A DNA stretch of 64,000 nucleotides from Hellea sp. Lineage in GTDB: Bacteria > Pseudomonadota > Alphaproteobacteria > Caulobacterales > Maricaulaceae. The notes under the pieces were generated by a model. That model was not told the origin of the DNA and ran no database searches. It worked only from the letters and a program-made list of their open reading frames with translations. The stretch spans positions 46,961 through 110,960 of the forward strand of contig JAHDGM010000002.1 in NCBI GenBank assembly GCA_020627655.1. The letters are read 5' to 3'. Positions 28,788 through 39,433 of this stretch are shown here, piece after piece (position 1 is the first letter of the stretch; each line of letters opens with the position of its first letter). Position numbers and translations under genes: made by a program.

Positions 28788-29743
28788 TACGCGCGTAGCT
28801 CTCTTGGGAGGCGGAAGGTAACATTTTCGTCGGTGACGCGGACTTCATTTACAGCGACATCATATCTGGATTTCAAAGCAGCTATCACGCCGTCCGTAAG
28901 ATATTCTGGCGCGCTGGCTCCCGCAGATAGCCCGATAATTTCGCAGCGTTCAATGAGAGGCCAATCCAGACCTTCGGCGCCGGAGACAAGCATTGCAGCA
29001 CCCGCTCCGGCTTTATTTGCGACTTCAACCAGTCGCTTGGAATTGGAGGATGTTTGTGAGCCAATGACCATGAACAGGTCACATTGTTTTGCGATTTCTT
29101 TTACGGCAGCCTGTCTGTTTGTAGTGGCATAGCAAATATCTTCTTTATAGGGCAGGGCGATGGTCGGGAAGCGCTGCAGAAGGATTTTGATTATGCTTTG
29201 CGTGTCATCGACCGATAATGTGGTTTGGGTCACCAGTGCCAAATTGTCAGGATCATCAGGCGTGTAACTGGCCGCATCCGTTTCATCTTCGATTAAAGTC
29301 ATGGAACCGTCCGGCAGTTGCCCTGTTGTTCCGATAACTTCCGGATGTCCAGCATGCCCAATTAGCAATATGTGACGGCCGTCTTTGTTGTGTCTTTCTG
29401 CTTCAACATGAACTTTGGAAACCAGAGGGCAGGTTGCGTCCAAAAAATGCATGTCCCGGGCCTGCGCTGCGGCAGGAACAGATTTTGGAACGCCGTGAGC
29501 GGAAAACACAACCGGGCGATCATCAGGGCAGTCATCCAGTTCCTCAACAAAAATGGCACCCATGTCTTCAAGGCGGCTTACAACATGTGTGTTGTGTACA
29601 ATCTCGTGGCGAACATAAACTGGCGAGCCATATTTCTCGATTGTACGTTCGACGATTTGAATGGCGCGATCAACCCCAGCGCAAAACCCCCTAGGTGCTG
29701 CCAGTAGTACAGTTTTGGCAAGACGGTCATTGGCTGGCTGCAT
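28787..29743 (-). CDS. ispH: 4-hydroxy-3-methylbut-2-enyl diphosphate reductase
   Basis: [51 protein letters not shown]. Confidence 0.97.
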   Translation of the reverse strand: MQPANDRLAKTVLLAAPRGFCAGVDRAIQIVERTIEKYGSPVYVRHEIVHNTHVVSRLEDMGAIFVEELDDCPDDRPVVFSAHGVPKSVPAAAQARDMHFLDATCPLVSKVHVEAERHNKDGRHILLIGHAGHPEVIGTTGQLPDGSMTLIEDETDAASYTPDDPDNLALVTQTTLSVDDTQSIIKILLQRFPTIALPYKEDICYATTNRQAAVKEIAKQCDLFMVIGSQTSSNSKRLVEVANKAGAGAAMLVSGAEGLDWPLIERCEIIGLSAGASAPEYLTDGVIAALKSRYDVAVNEVRVTDENVTFRLPRELRA

Positions 29744-29864
29744 TAAATTATCCTCATTTGGGCCATAGCCGTTGCAGGCGGAGCCGTTACCTTATAGTAG
29801 ACTGACCTTTGACATGTGGCTATAGCAGGCCGAGTCGATATTGAAAATGAATTAAGGCATAATC

Positions 29865-30446
29865 ATGGGCAAAACAAAATTATTCGCAGCGGCAGCTCTT
29901 ATAGCTGTCATGGCGGTCGCTGGATGTAAGTCCACAAAGGAAGTTCTGGCTATCGGGGATGCGGCTGAAAAGAATCCAGGGCCCTGCCCAAGGGCGTTTT
30001 CTCTATATGATGCTCAGCGTATTGTTGAGATTAAAGGCGCGGAAAGTTTTGCCAATGTAGGGTTTACGGGCGAGATTGGTAATATCCGTAGTCTATGCCG
30101 CTATTATGGTACTGAACCTATTGTTGCCGATCTTGAAGTCCAAATGGACTTTGGCCGAGGCCCTGCTGCCAGTGGTGACACTGCTGTTTATGAGTATTTT
30201 GTGGCCGTCACGCGTAAAAATCTAGCGGTTATTCACAAAGAAGTCTTTCCTATATCTGTGAGATTTCCAGCCGGCACCGACCGAGTATCTGTGACTGAGA
30301 AAATTGATGAAATCCTTATTCCGCGAGCTGGCGAAAATACGTCTGGCGTGAACTTTGAAATTGTTGTTGGCTTTGTCGTGACACCGGAGCAGCGTGCGTT
30401 TAATGCTGCCGGTAAACGTTTCCGTGTATCTGCCGGACAAAACTAG
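29865..30446 (+). CDS. Hypothetical lipoprotein
   Basis: Lipobox AVMAVAGCKSTKE; good gene spacing before argS. Confidence 0.7.
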   Translation: MGKTKLFAAAALIAVMAVAGCKSTKEVLAIGDAAEKNPGPCPRAFSLYDAQRIVEIKGAESFANVGFTGEIGNIRSLCRYYGTEPIVADLEVQMDFGRGPAASGDTAVYEYFVAVTRKNLAVIHKEVFPISVRFPAGTDRVSVTEKIDEILIPRAGENTSGVNFEIVVGFVVTPEQRAFNAAGKRFRVSAGQN

Positions 30447-30457
30447 CAGGCAAAATT

Positions 30458-32248
30458 ATGTCGCAATCAGTATTGGACCTATTAAACGATGCGACCTGCA
30501 GCGTTTTCGAGCAGTTGGGTTTTCCGACAGAGTTAGGGACTGTGCGCGAATCTGATCGCCCCGATCTGGCGCCGTTTCAGTGTAATGGCGCAATGGCTGC
30601 CGCAGGCTTTCTCAAGAAGCAGGGAGAAAAAGCCAACCCCCGCGATATAGCAGCGAAAGTTGTTGAAAAACTGTCGGGGCACGAGGCGGTGGCAGGCCTG
30701 GAAATCGCTGGGCCTGGATTTATAAATATAATCCCGAATGAGGATATCATTGCCGCTCGTGCCAATGCATTATTATCCGATAATAGAACTGGGGCCGCCA
30801 AGGTTGCGCCGAAGTCAATTGTTATTGATTACGGCGGAGCTAACGTAGCCAAGCCCATGCATGTGGGACATTTACGGTCGGCTGTTATAGGTGAAGCGCT
30901 GAAACGACTTCTAAGATTTAGAGGGCATAAAGTCATAGGCGATGTTCATTTGGGCGACTGGGGGCTTCAAATGGGGCACTTGATATCAGAACTTGAAGAA
31001 GAGCAGCCAGACCTTCCTTATTTTGACGCCGCTATTGAAGATGGTTTTCCTAGTGAAAGTCCTGTTACAATGGAGGATATGGCGCGGCTTTATCCGGCCG
31101 CGAATGCGAAATCCAAAGCTGATCTGGAACGCCTGAAGAAATCACAATTAGCAACAGCGGAGCTGCAGGCTGGCCGTCCGGGGTATCGGGCCTTGCTGGA
31201 TCATTTTATCCGTATTTCTATTGAATATTTAAAAAGAGGATATGGCGATCTGGGCGTGAGCTTTGATTTGTGGAAAGGCGAAGCCAGTGTAGATCCACTC
31301 ATACCCGATATGATTGAGGCGATGAAGGCTCAGGGGATCACGGAAGAAAGCGACGGAGCTTTGATCGTACCAGTTGACCCTGATTATGACGCTGAAAAAC
31401 GTAAGGGTATACCGCCAGTTATGCTGCGGGCCAGAACCGGAGCTGTTCTGTACCATACAACTGATTTAGCTACGCTGACCGACAGGAAAACGGAAATTAA
31501 CCCGGACCTCATTTTATATGTGGTGGATCAAAGACAGGCTATGCATTTCGAGCAGGTCTTTCGCGCAGCCGTGAAGGCAGGCTGGTATGAGCGGGACCAA
31601 TTGGAACATCTTGGCTTTGGCACGGTTAACGGCAAAGATGGTAAGCCTTTCTCAACACGTGATGGCGGCTTATTACGCCTGTCGGATTTGACAGATATGA
31701 TGCGAAATGCGGCAGCAGCGCGCCTTAAAGAAACAGGCATCGGACAGGATTTTAATGCGGCTGAACTGGCCGATATAGCCGATAAAGTCGGCATGGCAGC
31801 CCTAAAATTTGCTGATCTTCAGAACCAGCGGACGACCAATTATATTTTCGATGTAGAGCGTTTTGTCTCGTTTGAAGGTAAAACAGGGCCATATCTGTTA
31901 TATGCGGCCGTCCGAATTAAATCCATATTACGCCGTGCAAGTGAGCAGGGCATTAAAAGCGGGGCCATTCAAATTACGGATAAGGCAGAGGCTCAACTTT
32001 TATTGTCGATTGATGCGTTTGATCGGGCTTTAGGGCAGGCAGCAGATAAACGTGCGCCGCATATTTTATGCGAGCATATTTATCGCCTGGCGCAAAGCTT
32101 TTCACGATTTTATACTGAATGCCCGATTTTAAAAGAAGGTGTCCCAGACGACATCAAATCATCACGGGTTTCCTTCGCTCAATTGACCCTGCGGCAATTA
32201 GAGCTGGGTCTGGATATTATCGGTATAGAGGTTCCCGAACGGATGTAA
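30458..32248 (+). CDS. argS: Arginyl-tRNA synthetase
   Basis: DYGGANVAKPMHVGHLRSAVIGEAL; KPFSTRDGG. Confidence 0.96.
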   Translation: MSQSVLDLLNDATCSVFEQLGFPTELGTVRESDRPDLAPFQCNGAMAAAGFLKKQGEKANPRDIAAKVVEKLSGHEAVAGLEIAGPGFINIIPNEDIIAARANALLSDNRTGAAKVAPKSIVIDYGGANVAKPMHVGHLRSAVIGEALKRLLRFRGHKVIGDVHLGDWGLQMGHLISELEEEQPDLPYFDAAIEDGFPSESPVTMEDMARLYPAANAKSKADLERLKKSQLATAELQAGRPGYRALLDHFIRISIEYLKRGYGDLGVSFDLWKGEASVDPLIPDMIEAMKAQGITEESDGALIVPVDPDYDAEKRKGIPPVMLRARTGAVLYHTTDLATLTDRKTEINPDLILYVVDQRQAMHFEQVFRAAVKAGWYERDQLEHLGFGTVNGKDGKPFSTRDGGLLRLSDLTDMMRNAAAARLKETGIGQDFNAAELADIADKVGMAALKFADLQNQRTTNYIFDVERFVSFEGKTGPYLLYAAVRIKSILRRASEQGIKSGAIQITDKAEAQLLLSIDAFDRALGQAADKRAPHILCEHIYRLAQSFSRFYTECPILKEGVPDDIKSSRVSFAQLTLRQLELGLDIIGIEVPERM

Positions 32249-32250
32249 TT

Positions 32251-33132
32251 CTAGCCGATTGAGGCTGTGGTTTTCGCTGTTTCAGGGTTTTGTGAAAGCC
32301 GAGCGCACCACATATTAAGGCAATCATCCATTACTTTTTTAGTAATGGGTTTAGCGATCACGTCATTCATACCCGATTGAATATAGCGTTTTTTCTGGTT
32401 GGGAGCGATATGCCCGGTCACAGCAACAATTGGGACGGGATTTTTTCCAAATTGTCTTTCAATTTCTCGAATGGATAATGTTGCATCTACCCCGTCCATT
32501 CTGGGCATAGATATATCCATTAAGATCAAGTCATAATTGGTGTTCTTGAACGCGCTAACAGCTTCTACGCCATCATTGACTGTTTCAACATTATATCCGG
32601 ATAAGTTCAAAAACCCTTTCAGAACGGCTAGGTTAATAGCGTCATCGTCAGCGGCGAGAATGCGTATGCTTTTTTTATCAACTGTTGCAACTTTTGAGGC
32701 TGTTCTGACGTTGGTCTCATCTGCACAGGGAACATGTTCAGCAATGGCGCCCAGCAGTGTTGCTGTTGAGCAAGGTGCGTTAAATATCTGATGGACGTTC
32801 AGGGCTTGTAACTCGACCATTGCGTGACCAATGTCCCCATTGGCCAAAAGAATGACATGTGTTCCTTTGATAGTCGGTTCTTGTCTTAATTTCCGGATAA
32901 ATTCGAGGCCATTCATATCTACCATATTATATGAGCAAATCACGATAGGGATGGAAATGCCACGCAGTTGGGACTGCTTTAATACTGTAAGTGCTTGCGA
33001 CGCATGGGGGGTTAGCAAGGGTTTGATACCAGCGGGTTCCAACTGTGCGCCTAAAGTGGAATTATTGAGATTAACATCGTTCACAATCAAAACGCGCAAA
33101 GATTTAAGCGGGTTGTTATTCGTGGTATTCAT
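32251..33132 (-). CDS. Response regulator with two receiver domains (first degenerate)
   Basis: Second REC ILAADDDAINLAVLKGF...YDLILMDISMPRMDG...KPI; first REC lacks the canonical Asp (IVICSYNMVDMNG). Confidence 0.88.
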   Translation of the reverse strand: MNTTNNNPLKSLRVLIVNDVNLNNSTLGAQLEPAGIKPLLTPHASQALTVLKQSQLRGISIPIVICSYNMVDMNGLEFIRKLRQEPTIKGTHVILLANGDIGHAMVELQALNVHQIFNAPCSTATLLGAIAEHVPCADETNVRTASKVATVDKKSIRILAADDDAINLAVLKGFLNLSGYNVETVNDGVEAVSAFKNTNYDLILMDISMPRMDGVDATLSIREIERQFGKNPVPIVAVTGHIAPNQKKRYIQSGMNDVIAKPITKKVMDDCLNMWCARLSQNPETAKTTASIG

Positions 33133-33286
33133 TTACTGCTCCCCGACGGCGAGTTTGCCATCTGGTCGAGTGCTTATAATAAAATAGCTAAAATTGAATT
33201 GTTATTTATGGTTACCAATTCGTATTTATTGTAGCTTAATTCCCTCAACATGGACTTTAAGGTCTTGACGATATACTTGGTACGCC

Positions 33287-33877
33287 ATGTCATATGCATT
33301 GAAAAACTCGCGATCTTTAATTGATGTTAGTCGAAGTGTTTTTGTCCTTGTAACGGCTCTCGCGATGTCTGCCTGTGCCGTAGAAACCGTTTCTTTGGAG
33401 ACTTCAGCCTTAGGAGAAACACATAATAAAATTGTTCAGAAGTTCGGAAACGTAAAACATATTTCCAGTACTGATTTGATTGCCATGCCGTCAGATCAGT
33501 ATGTGATATTTGACGTTCGTGAGGTGGAGGAGTTTGAGATAAGTCATTTGCAAGACGCAATCCGACTTGACCCGGATATGAACGGAGAGGCCTTTCTTAA
33601 GGCGTATAGTCATAGGCTTGAGAACAAGACAGCCGTGTTTTATTGCTCGGTGGGCATGCGTTCCTCCATGATGGTTGATCGCGTGCAACGCGCACTGCCC
33701 GAACAGCATTCAGGCTCAATCTTAAATCTTCAAGGGGGCATATTTGCTTGGCATAACCAAAGTTATCCCTTGCAAAATAGTCGAGGCGATACTGACGCGA
33801 TTCATCCCTATAATGCATTTTGGGGTCGCATGTTGAAGCGTAGGGAAAAGACAAGTTATGGAACGATTGAGGATTAA
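33287..33877 (+). CDS. Rhodanese-like domain, putative lipoprotein
   Basis: VIFDVREVEEFEISHLQDAI, VFYCSVGMRSSMM catalytic Cys loop; ALAMSACAVE lipobox. Confidence 0.82.
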   Translation: MSYALKNSRSLIDVSRSVFVLVTALAMSACAVETVSLETSALGETHNKIVQKFGNVKHISSTDLIAMPSDQYVIFDVREVEEFEISHLQDAIRLDPDMNGEAFLKAYSHRLENKTAVFYCSVGMRSSMMVDRVQRALPEQHSGSILNLQGGIFAWHNQSYPLQNSRGDTDAIHPYNAFWGRMLKRREKTSYGTIED

Positions 33878-33942
33878 ATAACAGGGCTTGTGATTATCAT
33901 CTTGATTCAAAGTGTTCAAAACTTTATATCTCCTCTATCCAT

Positions 33943-34100
33943 CGGGAGAGAGTCGTGAATTTACGGCCGCCGAAGGCGCAACCGCCACCGGAAACGCTCA
34001 GGCAAAAGGACCGATGATGGAACAGAAGCTGGAAAGAGGGCCCGATAGGTGAAAGGTCCCGCCGAAGGAGTAAATCTCTCAGGCCTATAAGGACAGCTGG
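33943..34100 (+). ncRNA. Tandem glycine riboswitch (two aptamers) upstream of gcvT
   Basis: CATCGGGAGAGA...GCCGCCGAAGGCGCAA...CGCTCAGGCAAAAGGACCGATG, then AGCTGGAAAGAGGG...CCGCCGAAGGAGTAAATCTCTCAGGCCTATAAGGACAGCT. Confidence 0.95.
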
Positions 34101-34139
34101 TGGCACAGTGAGGCGTAAGCCTTTGGAAAGTGTGCGACC

Positions 34140-35279
34140 ATGACAGATTTAAAACGAACAAAACTTTATAATGCCCACATTGCCAGTGGTGCAAAAATGG
34201 TGCCGTTCGCGGGCTATGAAATGCCAGTGCAATACCCATTGGGGGTCATGAAAGAGCATTTACATACTCGTGAGAAATGCGGTTTGTTTGATGTATCCCA
34301 TATGGGGCAATGTTTTATCATTGCGGATGACGGTACTTTTGAAACAGCGGCTCGCGCACTTGAAAAATTAGTACCGGCAGATATCCAAAGCCTGGAACCG
34401 GGACAGCAGCGTTACTCTCAATTTTTAAATGCAGAAGGCGGCATTTTAGATGATCTGATGATTTCTCGCCTCGGCTTGGAAGGACATACGCATTGGCTCT
34501 ATCTTGTCGTCAATGCGGGATGCAAGGACCAAGACTTTGCGCATATGGAAAAACACTTGCCAGAAAATGTGAAGCTGCAGGTGAAAGATGATTTGCTATC
34601 CCTTATCGCCTTGCAAGGCCCGAGAGCGGTGGATGTATTGGGCGCCATGGCCCCTGCAGTTAAAGATCTGGTATTTATGACCCACACGGATTTGCCTGTC
34701 GGTAAAAACGGGACTTGGTGCCACGTATCGCGTTCCGGTTATACAGGCGAAGATGGATTTGAAATTGCCGTGAAACATGATGATGTGGAAAGCTTTGTTG
34801 AAGAGCTTCTTTCATATGACGATGTGGAGTTGATTGGTCTTGGTGCGCGAGACAGTCTGCGGATGGAAGCGGGACTATGTCTTTATGGGCATGATATTGA
34901 TACAACAGTTTCGCCGATTGAGGCAGGTCTTATCTGGTCTATACAAAAGAACCGCCGCGTGGGTTGTGACTATTTGGGTGCCGCACGCATTGAATCCGAT
35001 ATCGCTAATAAACAAAGCAAGCGTCTTGTCGGAATTTTGCCAGAAGGCCGCGCTCCTGCGCGCGAGCATACGGAAATTCAAGATCAGGATGGTAACACAA
35101 TCGGTGAAATCACGTCCGGTGGCTTTGGCCCCTCTGTAGGAGGCCCTGTGGCTATGGGCTATGTGTCTCGCAGCCATGCCAAAGCCGGATCAGAAATTAA
35201 TTTAATCGTACGGGGTAAGGCCCGGCCTGCTAAGGTCGTCAAAATGCCTTTTGTGCCCCATAATTATCACCGCGGATAG
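34140..35279 (+). CDS. gcvT: Glycine cleavage system aminomethyltransferase
   Basis: LYNAHIASGAKMVPFAGYEMPVQYPLGVMKEHLHTREKCGLFDVSHMG. Confidence 0.96.
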   Translation: MTDLKRTKLYNAHIASGAKMVPFAGYEMPVQYPLGVMKEHLHTREKCGLFDVSHMGQCFIIADDGTFETAARALEKLVPADIQSLEPGQQRYSQFLNAEGGILDDLMISRLGLEGHTHWLYLVVNAGCKDQDFAHMEKHLPENVKLQVKDDLLSLIALQGPRAVDVLGAMAPAVKDLVFMTHTDLPVGKNGTWCHVSRSGYTGEDGFEIAVKHDDVESFVEELLSYDDVELIGLGARDSLRMEAGLCLYGHDIDTTVSPIEAGLIWSIQKNRRVGCDYLGAARIESDIANKQSKRLVGILPEGRAPAREHTEIQDQDGNTIGEITSGGFGPSVGGPVAMGYVSRSHAKAGSEINLIVRGKARPAKVVKMPFVPHNYHRG

Positions 35280-35291
35280 GAGGACCCCCGC

Positions 35292-35663
35292 ATGAGCACT
35301 TATTATTCAGAAGACCATGAATGGATTAAAGTCGAAGGCGACATAGGAACTGTTGGGATTTCCGATTACGCGCAAAACGCTCTTGGCGATATCGTCTTTG
35401 TTGAACTGCCTGATGTTGGCGCAAGTTTTTCAAAGGGTGACGATGCGGCCGTTGTTGAATCTGTCAAGGCAGCTTCTGATGTCTATGCACCCATTGGCGG
35501 CGAAGTAATTGAAACCAACGGCACGCTAGAAGATGCTCCGGAGACTGTGAATGCTGACTCAGGCGGTGCAGGTTGGTTTTTTAAAATGAAGATCGCAGAT
35601 GCATCTGAACTTGAAAACCTTATGGACGAAGCGGCCTATAAAACATTTTGTGATGGTTTATAG
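35292..35663 (+). CDS. gcvH: Glycine cleavage system H protein
   Basis: [45 protein letters not shown] lipoyl-lysine region. Confidence 0.97.
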   Translation: MSTYYSEDHEWIKVEGDIGTVGISDYAQNALGDIVFVELPDVGASFSKGDDAAVVESVKAASDVYAPIGGEVIETNGTLEDAPETVNADSGGAGWFFKMKIADASELENLMDEAAYKTFCDGL

Positions 35664-36038
35664 GTGAGCAAAACACTGCCCATACTTTTCTGGTTGATGG
35701 CGGTCATTAACTTCCTGCCGGTCATGTCGGCAGTAGCGCCTGTAAGGCTAAAAGATCTGTACGGTATTGATCCAGCCAGTTCAGATCTGGTGACCCTTCT
35801 GCAACACCGGGCAATTCTACTAGGACTTGTTGGCTTAGCCCTTGCAACTGCAGCGCATATGCCATCACTTAGATGGCCAGCCCTTATTGGCGGCGCTATT
35901 TCAATGGGTTCATTTGTTTTATTTGCTGTGGCGCGCGGGCTTATGTCCGGCCCGCTGGGCAAGATTGCTATGGTCGATATTGTTGGCCTCATTTTCGCGG
36001 TGTTTGCCGCTTTCATAATGTTTCAAAATAAGGGATAG
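35664..36038 (+). CDS. Small integral membrane protein (~4 TM) embedded in gcv operon
   Basis: GTG start directly adjacent to the gcvH stop; hydrophobic segments; gcvPA starts 3 bp later. Confidence 0.7.
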   Translation: MSKTLPILFWLMAVINFLPVMSAVAPVRLKDLYGIDPASSDLVTLLQHRAILLGLVGLALATAAHMPSLRWPALIGGAISMGSFVLFAVARGLMSGPLGKIAMVDIVGLIFAVFAAFIMFQNKG

Positions 36039-36041
36039 ACC

Positions 36042-37385
36042 ATGCGCTACCTACCTCTCAACGAAAATGACCGGGCCGAGATGTTGGCCAAGGTTGGTGT
36101 GAAATCCGTTGACGATCTCTTTGTGGATGTACCCAAAGCGGCCATTTTAGACAATCTTATTGACCTGCCAACTCACCAGAGCGAAGCGGCGGTTGAGCGT
36201 TACATGAATGCTCTGCAATCTAAAAATATATCTGCTGGGTCGGCCCCGTTTTTCTGCGGTGCGGGGGCTTATAAACACCATATCCCGGCTACGGTTGATC
36301 ATCTTATTCAGCGTTCCGAATTTCTAACGGCGTATACGCCTTATCAGCCGGAAGTTTCCCAGGGAACCTTACAGGCCTTGTTCGAATTTCAGACTCAAGT
36401 TGCCATGCTGACGGGCATGGAGGTAGCCAATGCCTCCATGTATGATGGTTCAACAGCCTGCGCAGAAGCTGTGGTTATGGCAACCCGTGTAGCCCGCGGG
36501 AAGAAAATGAAAGCCATACTCGCTTCGGGCCTTCATCCCCATTACAGTGCTGCGACGCAGACCGTCGCGCAATATTTAGGTATTGAGCTGATCCAAAATC
36601 CAAGTGAGCCCGGCACAGACTGCGAGGCCATTGATCAGATTGATGATCAAACCGCCTGTATCGTTGTGCAGTCACCCAATGTATTTGGCGAAATTGTCGA
36701 CCTTGAGCCTTTTGCCAAAGCAGCACATGCTAAAGGCGCTTTATTGATTGCTGTGTTTACCGAACCTGTTGCACTTGGCGCTATTAAAAGCCCAGGCGAG
36801 CAGGGTGCAGATATAGTCGTTGGCGAAGGCCAAAGCCTGGGTGTTGGCCTAAACTTTGGCGGCCCCTATGTTGGGCTGTTCGCCTGTCGTCAGAAACTGG
36901 TCAGGCAAATGCCTGGCCGGGTTTGCGGGGAAACCATTGATGCCAATGGTGACCGTGGCTTTGTTTTGACCTTGAGTACGCGTGAACAGCATATTCGCCG
37001 GGAAAAGGCGACATCGAATATTTGTACCAATTCTGGCCTTTGCTGTCTTGCCTTTACAATCCATATGACTTTGCTGGGTGAAGCCGGACTGCGCCAATTG
37101 GCAGCCGTCAATCACGCTAATGCTTGTGTTTTGGCAGATAAATTATCGGTGATCGGTGGTGTTGAATTGGTCAATGAGACTTTCTTTAATGAGTTTACAT
37201 TGAGATTGTCCAAGGATGCAGACACCGTCGTTGAGGCTTTGGCCGCAAAAGGTATTTTGGCGGGTGTCCCTGTTTCCAGGCTCACGGGGAATCAGAAAGA
37301 CCTTTTACTGGTCACCGCAACAGAAACCGTTACTGATGCTGATATCAATGCCTATGTTGATGCTCTGGCAGAGGTTTTGTCATGA
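36042..37385 (+). CDS. gcvPA: Glycine dehydrogenase (decarboxylating) subunit 1
   Basis: [69 protein letters not shown]. Confidence 0.96.
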   Translation: MRYLPLNENDRAEMLAKVGVKSVDDLFVDVPKAAILDNLIDLPTHQSEAAVERYMNALQSKNISAGSAPFFCGAGAYKHHIPATVDHLIQRSEFLTAYTPYQPEVSQGTLQALFEFQTQVAMLTGMEVANASMYDGSTACAEAVVMATRVARGKKMKAILASGLHPHYSAATQTVAQYLGIELIQNPSEPGTDCEAIDQIDDQTACIVVQSPNVFGEIVDLEPFAKAAHAKGALLIAVFTEPVALGAIKSPGEQGADIVVGEGQSLGVGLNFGGPYVGLFACRQKLVRQMPGRVCGETIDANGDRGFVLTLSTREQHIRREKATSNICTNSGLCCLAFTIHMTLLGEAGLRQLAAVNHANACVLADKLSVIGGVELVNETFFNEFTLRLSKDADTVVEALAAKGILAGVPVSRLTGNQKDLLLVTATETVTDADINAYVDALAEVLS

Positions 37386-37717
37386 ACACTGCATCTCAAG
37401 GCGTTTGGCCTGTTGAGGTGTTAAAACCTCTTATTGGGGAAAACGGAAATCAGTATCATATATTCTTGGATAATCCGACAATGCGGGTTGAATATCTGGA
37501 ATATCCAGCAGGACATATTGATCTGCAACAACCCCATGATTGGGATGAAATATATTACGTCATATCCGGTAAATCCGAGTTTACAGCGGATGGTGTGAAA
37601 CACTCCATCAAAGGCGGCGATAATATCTTTGTCGCAGCACATGTTGATCATAAATTTCACGACATCACCGAAGATTTATCAGTGATTGTCTTTTTCTCCA
37701 AAAAGGAGGTTCATTAA
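37382..37717 (+). CDS. Cupin-domain protein embedded between gcvPA and gcvPB
   Basis: [21 protein letters not shown]...[17 protein letters not shown] cupin motifs; ATGA overlap with gcvPA. Confidence 0.85.
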   Translation: MNTASQGVWPVEVLKPLIGENGNQYHIFLDNPTMRVEYLEYPAGHIDLQQPHDWDEIYYVISGKSEFTADGVKHSIKGGDNIFVAAHVDHKFHDITEDLSVIVFFSKKEVH

Positions 37718-39274
37718 ATGGCTATGAATAAACAGGGTCGCCCGACGACTCCCATGGGTAGTGAACAGGCGGTATTTCAAACCGTTTCTGGAAACAAAGG
37801 TCTGGCGCAAGCCGAGAAGCTTATTTTTGAAATTGGGGATATCCATCAAACCGGAGTTGATTTGGCGAAACCCGTCAAGGTCAAATCCCGCTTGGGCGGC
37901 ATGGAGCGAACCGATCCTATAGGCTTGGCGGGACTGTCAGAGCCTCAGGCTATGCGCCATTATGTTCGGCTGTCACAAAAAAATTACGCAATTGATCTGG
38001 GTGTTTATCCGTTGGGGTCTTGCACGATGAAACACAATCCACGGCTTAACGAAAAAGTCGCGCGCATGCCAGGATTTGCAGATGTGCATCCTCTACAACC
38101 TGAGAGCACGGCGCAGGGCGCGCTGGAATTAATTCATGTGCTCGCCCACTGGATTTGCACCCTGACAGGCATGCCGTCGGTTGCTATGACACCTAAAGCA
38201 GGTGCCCATGGTGAGTGGTGCGGAATGGCCGCAATTCGCGCGCGTCTTGACGCTGATGGGCACACGCATAAACGCCGGGTCCTTGTCCCGGAAAGCGCTC
38301 ACGGAACAAATCCGGCTACGGCGGCACAGTGCGGGTTTTCTATTGATGAAATTCCGGCCACAGATGATGGCCGTGTGGATTTGGAGGCATTAAAGGCTAA
38401 GCTAGGAGATGATGTCGCTGGTATCATGCTCACCAACCCGAACACATGCGGATTGTTTGAACGGGATATTATCGAAATTGCCGATCTGATCCATTCTGTT
38501 GGTGGGTATTTTTATTGCGATGGTGCGAATTTTAACGCGCTTGTCGGACGTGTGCGTCCCGGTGATCTGGGCATTGATGCCATGCATTTGAACTTGCATA
38601 AGACATTTTCTACGCCTCATGGCGGCGGCGGCCCGGGCGCAGGTCCGACTGTACTTTCTGACGCGCTCAAAGATTATGCGCCTTTGCCATTTGTTACCAG
38701 GGATGGTGATCAATATCGTTTTGTTGAACACAAAGAGGGTGAAGGCGCGGCCAGTTTTGGCCGCATGTGCGCTTTTCACGGTCAGATGGGCATGTTTACC
38801 CGGGCTTTGACCTATATGATGAGCCATGGCTCTGATGGATTAAAACAAGCTACAGAAGATGCGGTTCTGAATGCAAATTATATTCAGGCATCTTTATCAG
38901 ATGTCATGACACCTGCTTTTGGCGGCGTCTGCATGCATGAAGCTTTATTCGATGACCGTTTCCTGGAGGATACGGGCGTAACGACACTGGATTTTGCCAA
39001 GGCTATGATTGATGAAGGCTATCATCCCATGACCATGTATTTTCCTCTAGTCGTGCATGGCGCCATGCTGATCGAACCTACTGAGTCTGAAAGTAAGCAG
39101 GAACTCGACCGATTTATTGCTTCCATGCGCGGTTTAGCGCAGCGCGCCAAAGCTGGTGATGTCGATTTCTTCCAAGCCGCGCCGATCTATGCTCCAATGC
39201 GAAGGCTGGATGAAACACAAGCTGCTAGAAAGCCGGTCTTGCGCTGGACTGAGCCTGCAGAAGCGGGAAAATAG
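37718..39274 (+). CDS. gcvPB: Glycine dehydrogenase (decarboxylating) subunit 2
   Basis: YPLGSCTMKHNPRLNEKVA; LNLHKTFSTPHGGGGPGAGP. Confidence 0.96.
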   Translation: MAMNKQGRPTTPMGSEQAVFQTVSGNKGLAQAEKLIFEIGDIHQTGVDLAKPVKVKSRLGGMERTDPIGLAGLSEPQAMRHYVRLSQKNYAIDLGVYPLGSCTMKHNPRLNEKVARMPGFADVHPLQPESTAQGALELIHVLAHWICTLTGMPSVAMTPKAGAHGEWCGMAAIRARLDADGHTHKRRVLVPESAHGTNPATAAQCGFSIDEIPATDDGRVDLEALKAKLGDDVAGIMLTNPNTCGLFERDIIEIADLIHSVGGYFYCDGANFNALVGRVRPGDLGIDAMHLNLHKTFSTPHGGGGPGAGPTVLSDALKDYAPLPFVTRDGDQYRFVEHKEGEGAASFGRMCAFHGQMGMFTRALTYMMSHGSDGLKQATEDAVLNANYIQASLSDVMTPAFGGVCMHEALFDDRFLEDTGVTTLDFAKAMIDEGYHPMTMYFPLVVHGAMLIEPTESESKQELDRFIASMRGLAQRAKAGDVDFFQAAPIYAPMRRLDETQAARKPVLRWTEPAEAGK

Positions 39275-39315
39275 CCTAGTTGCTCCCTGCGTAGTGCTAT
39301 TTGAAAAGTTATAGA

Positions 39316-39367
39316 GTCTGGCATTCAATTGTCGGGCTTTACGCTTGAATTTTTCATCATACCAGAC
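39316..39367 (+). terminator. Stem-loop after gcvPB, possible terminator/processing element
   Basis: GTCTGG.ATTCAA ... TTGAAT...CCAGAC nested inverted repeats. Confidence 0.4.
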
Positions 39368-39433
39368 AAGCTTTTGCGAGTAGTAAACCTACTGATATAA
39401 GCATATAATAAATACTTTATATCTATTGACCCA

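Noticed and set aside
36475-36726. 83-aa minus-strand ORF in gcvPA
   Set aside because: Antisense shadow ORF with no features.
38402-38827. 141-aa minus-strand ORF opposite gcvPB
   Set aside because: Antisense to a conserved enzyme with clear PLP motif; no support.
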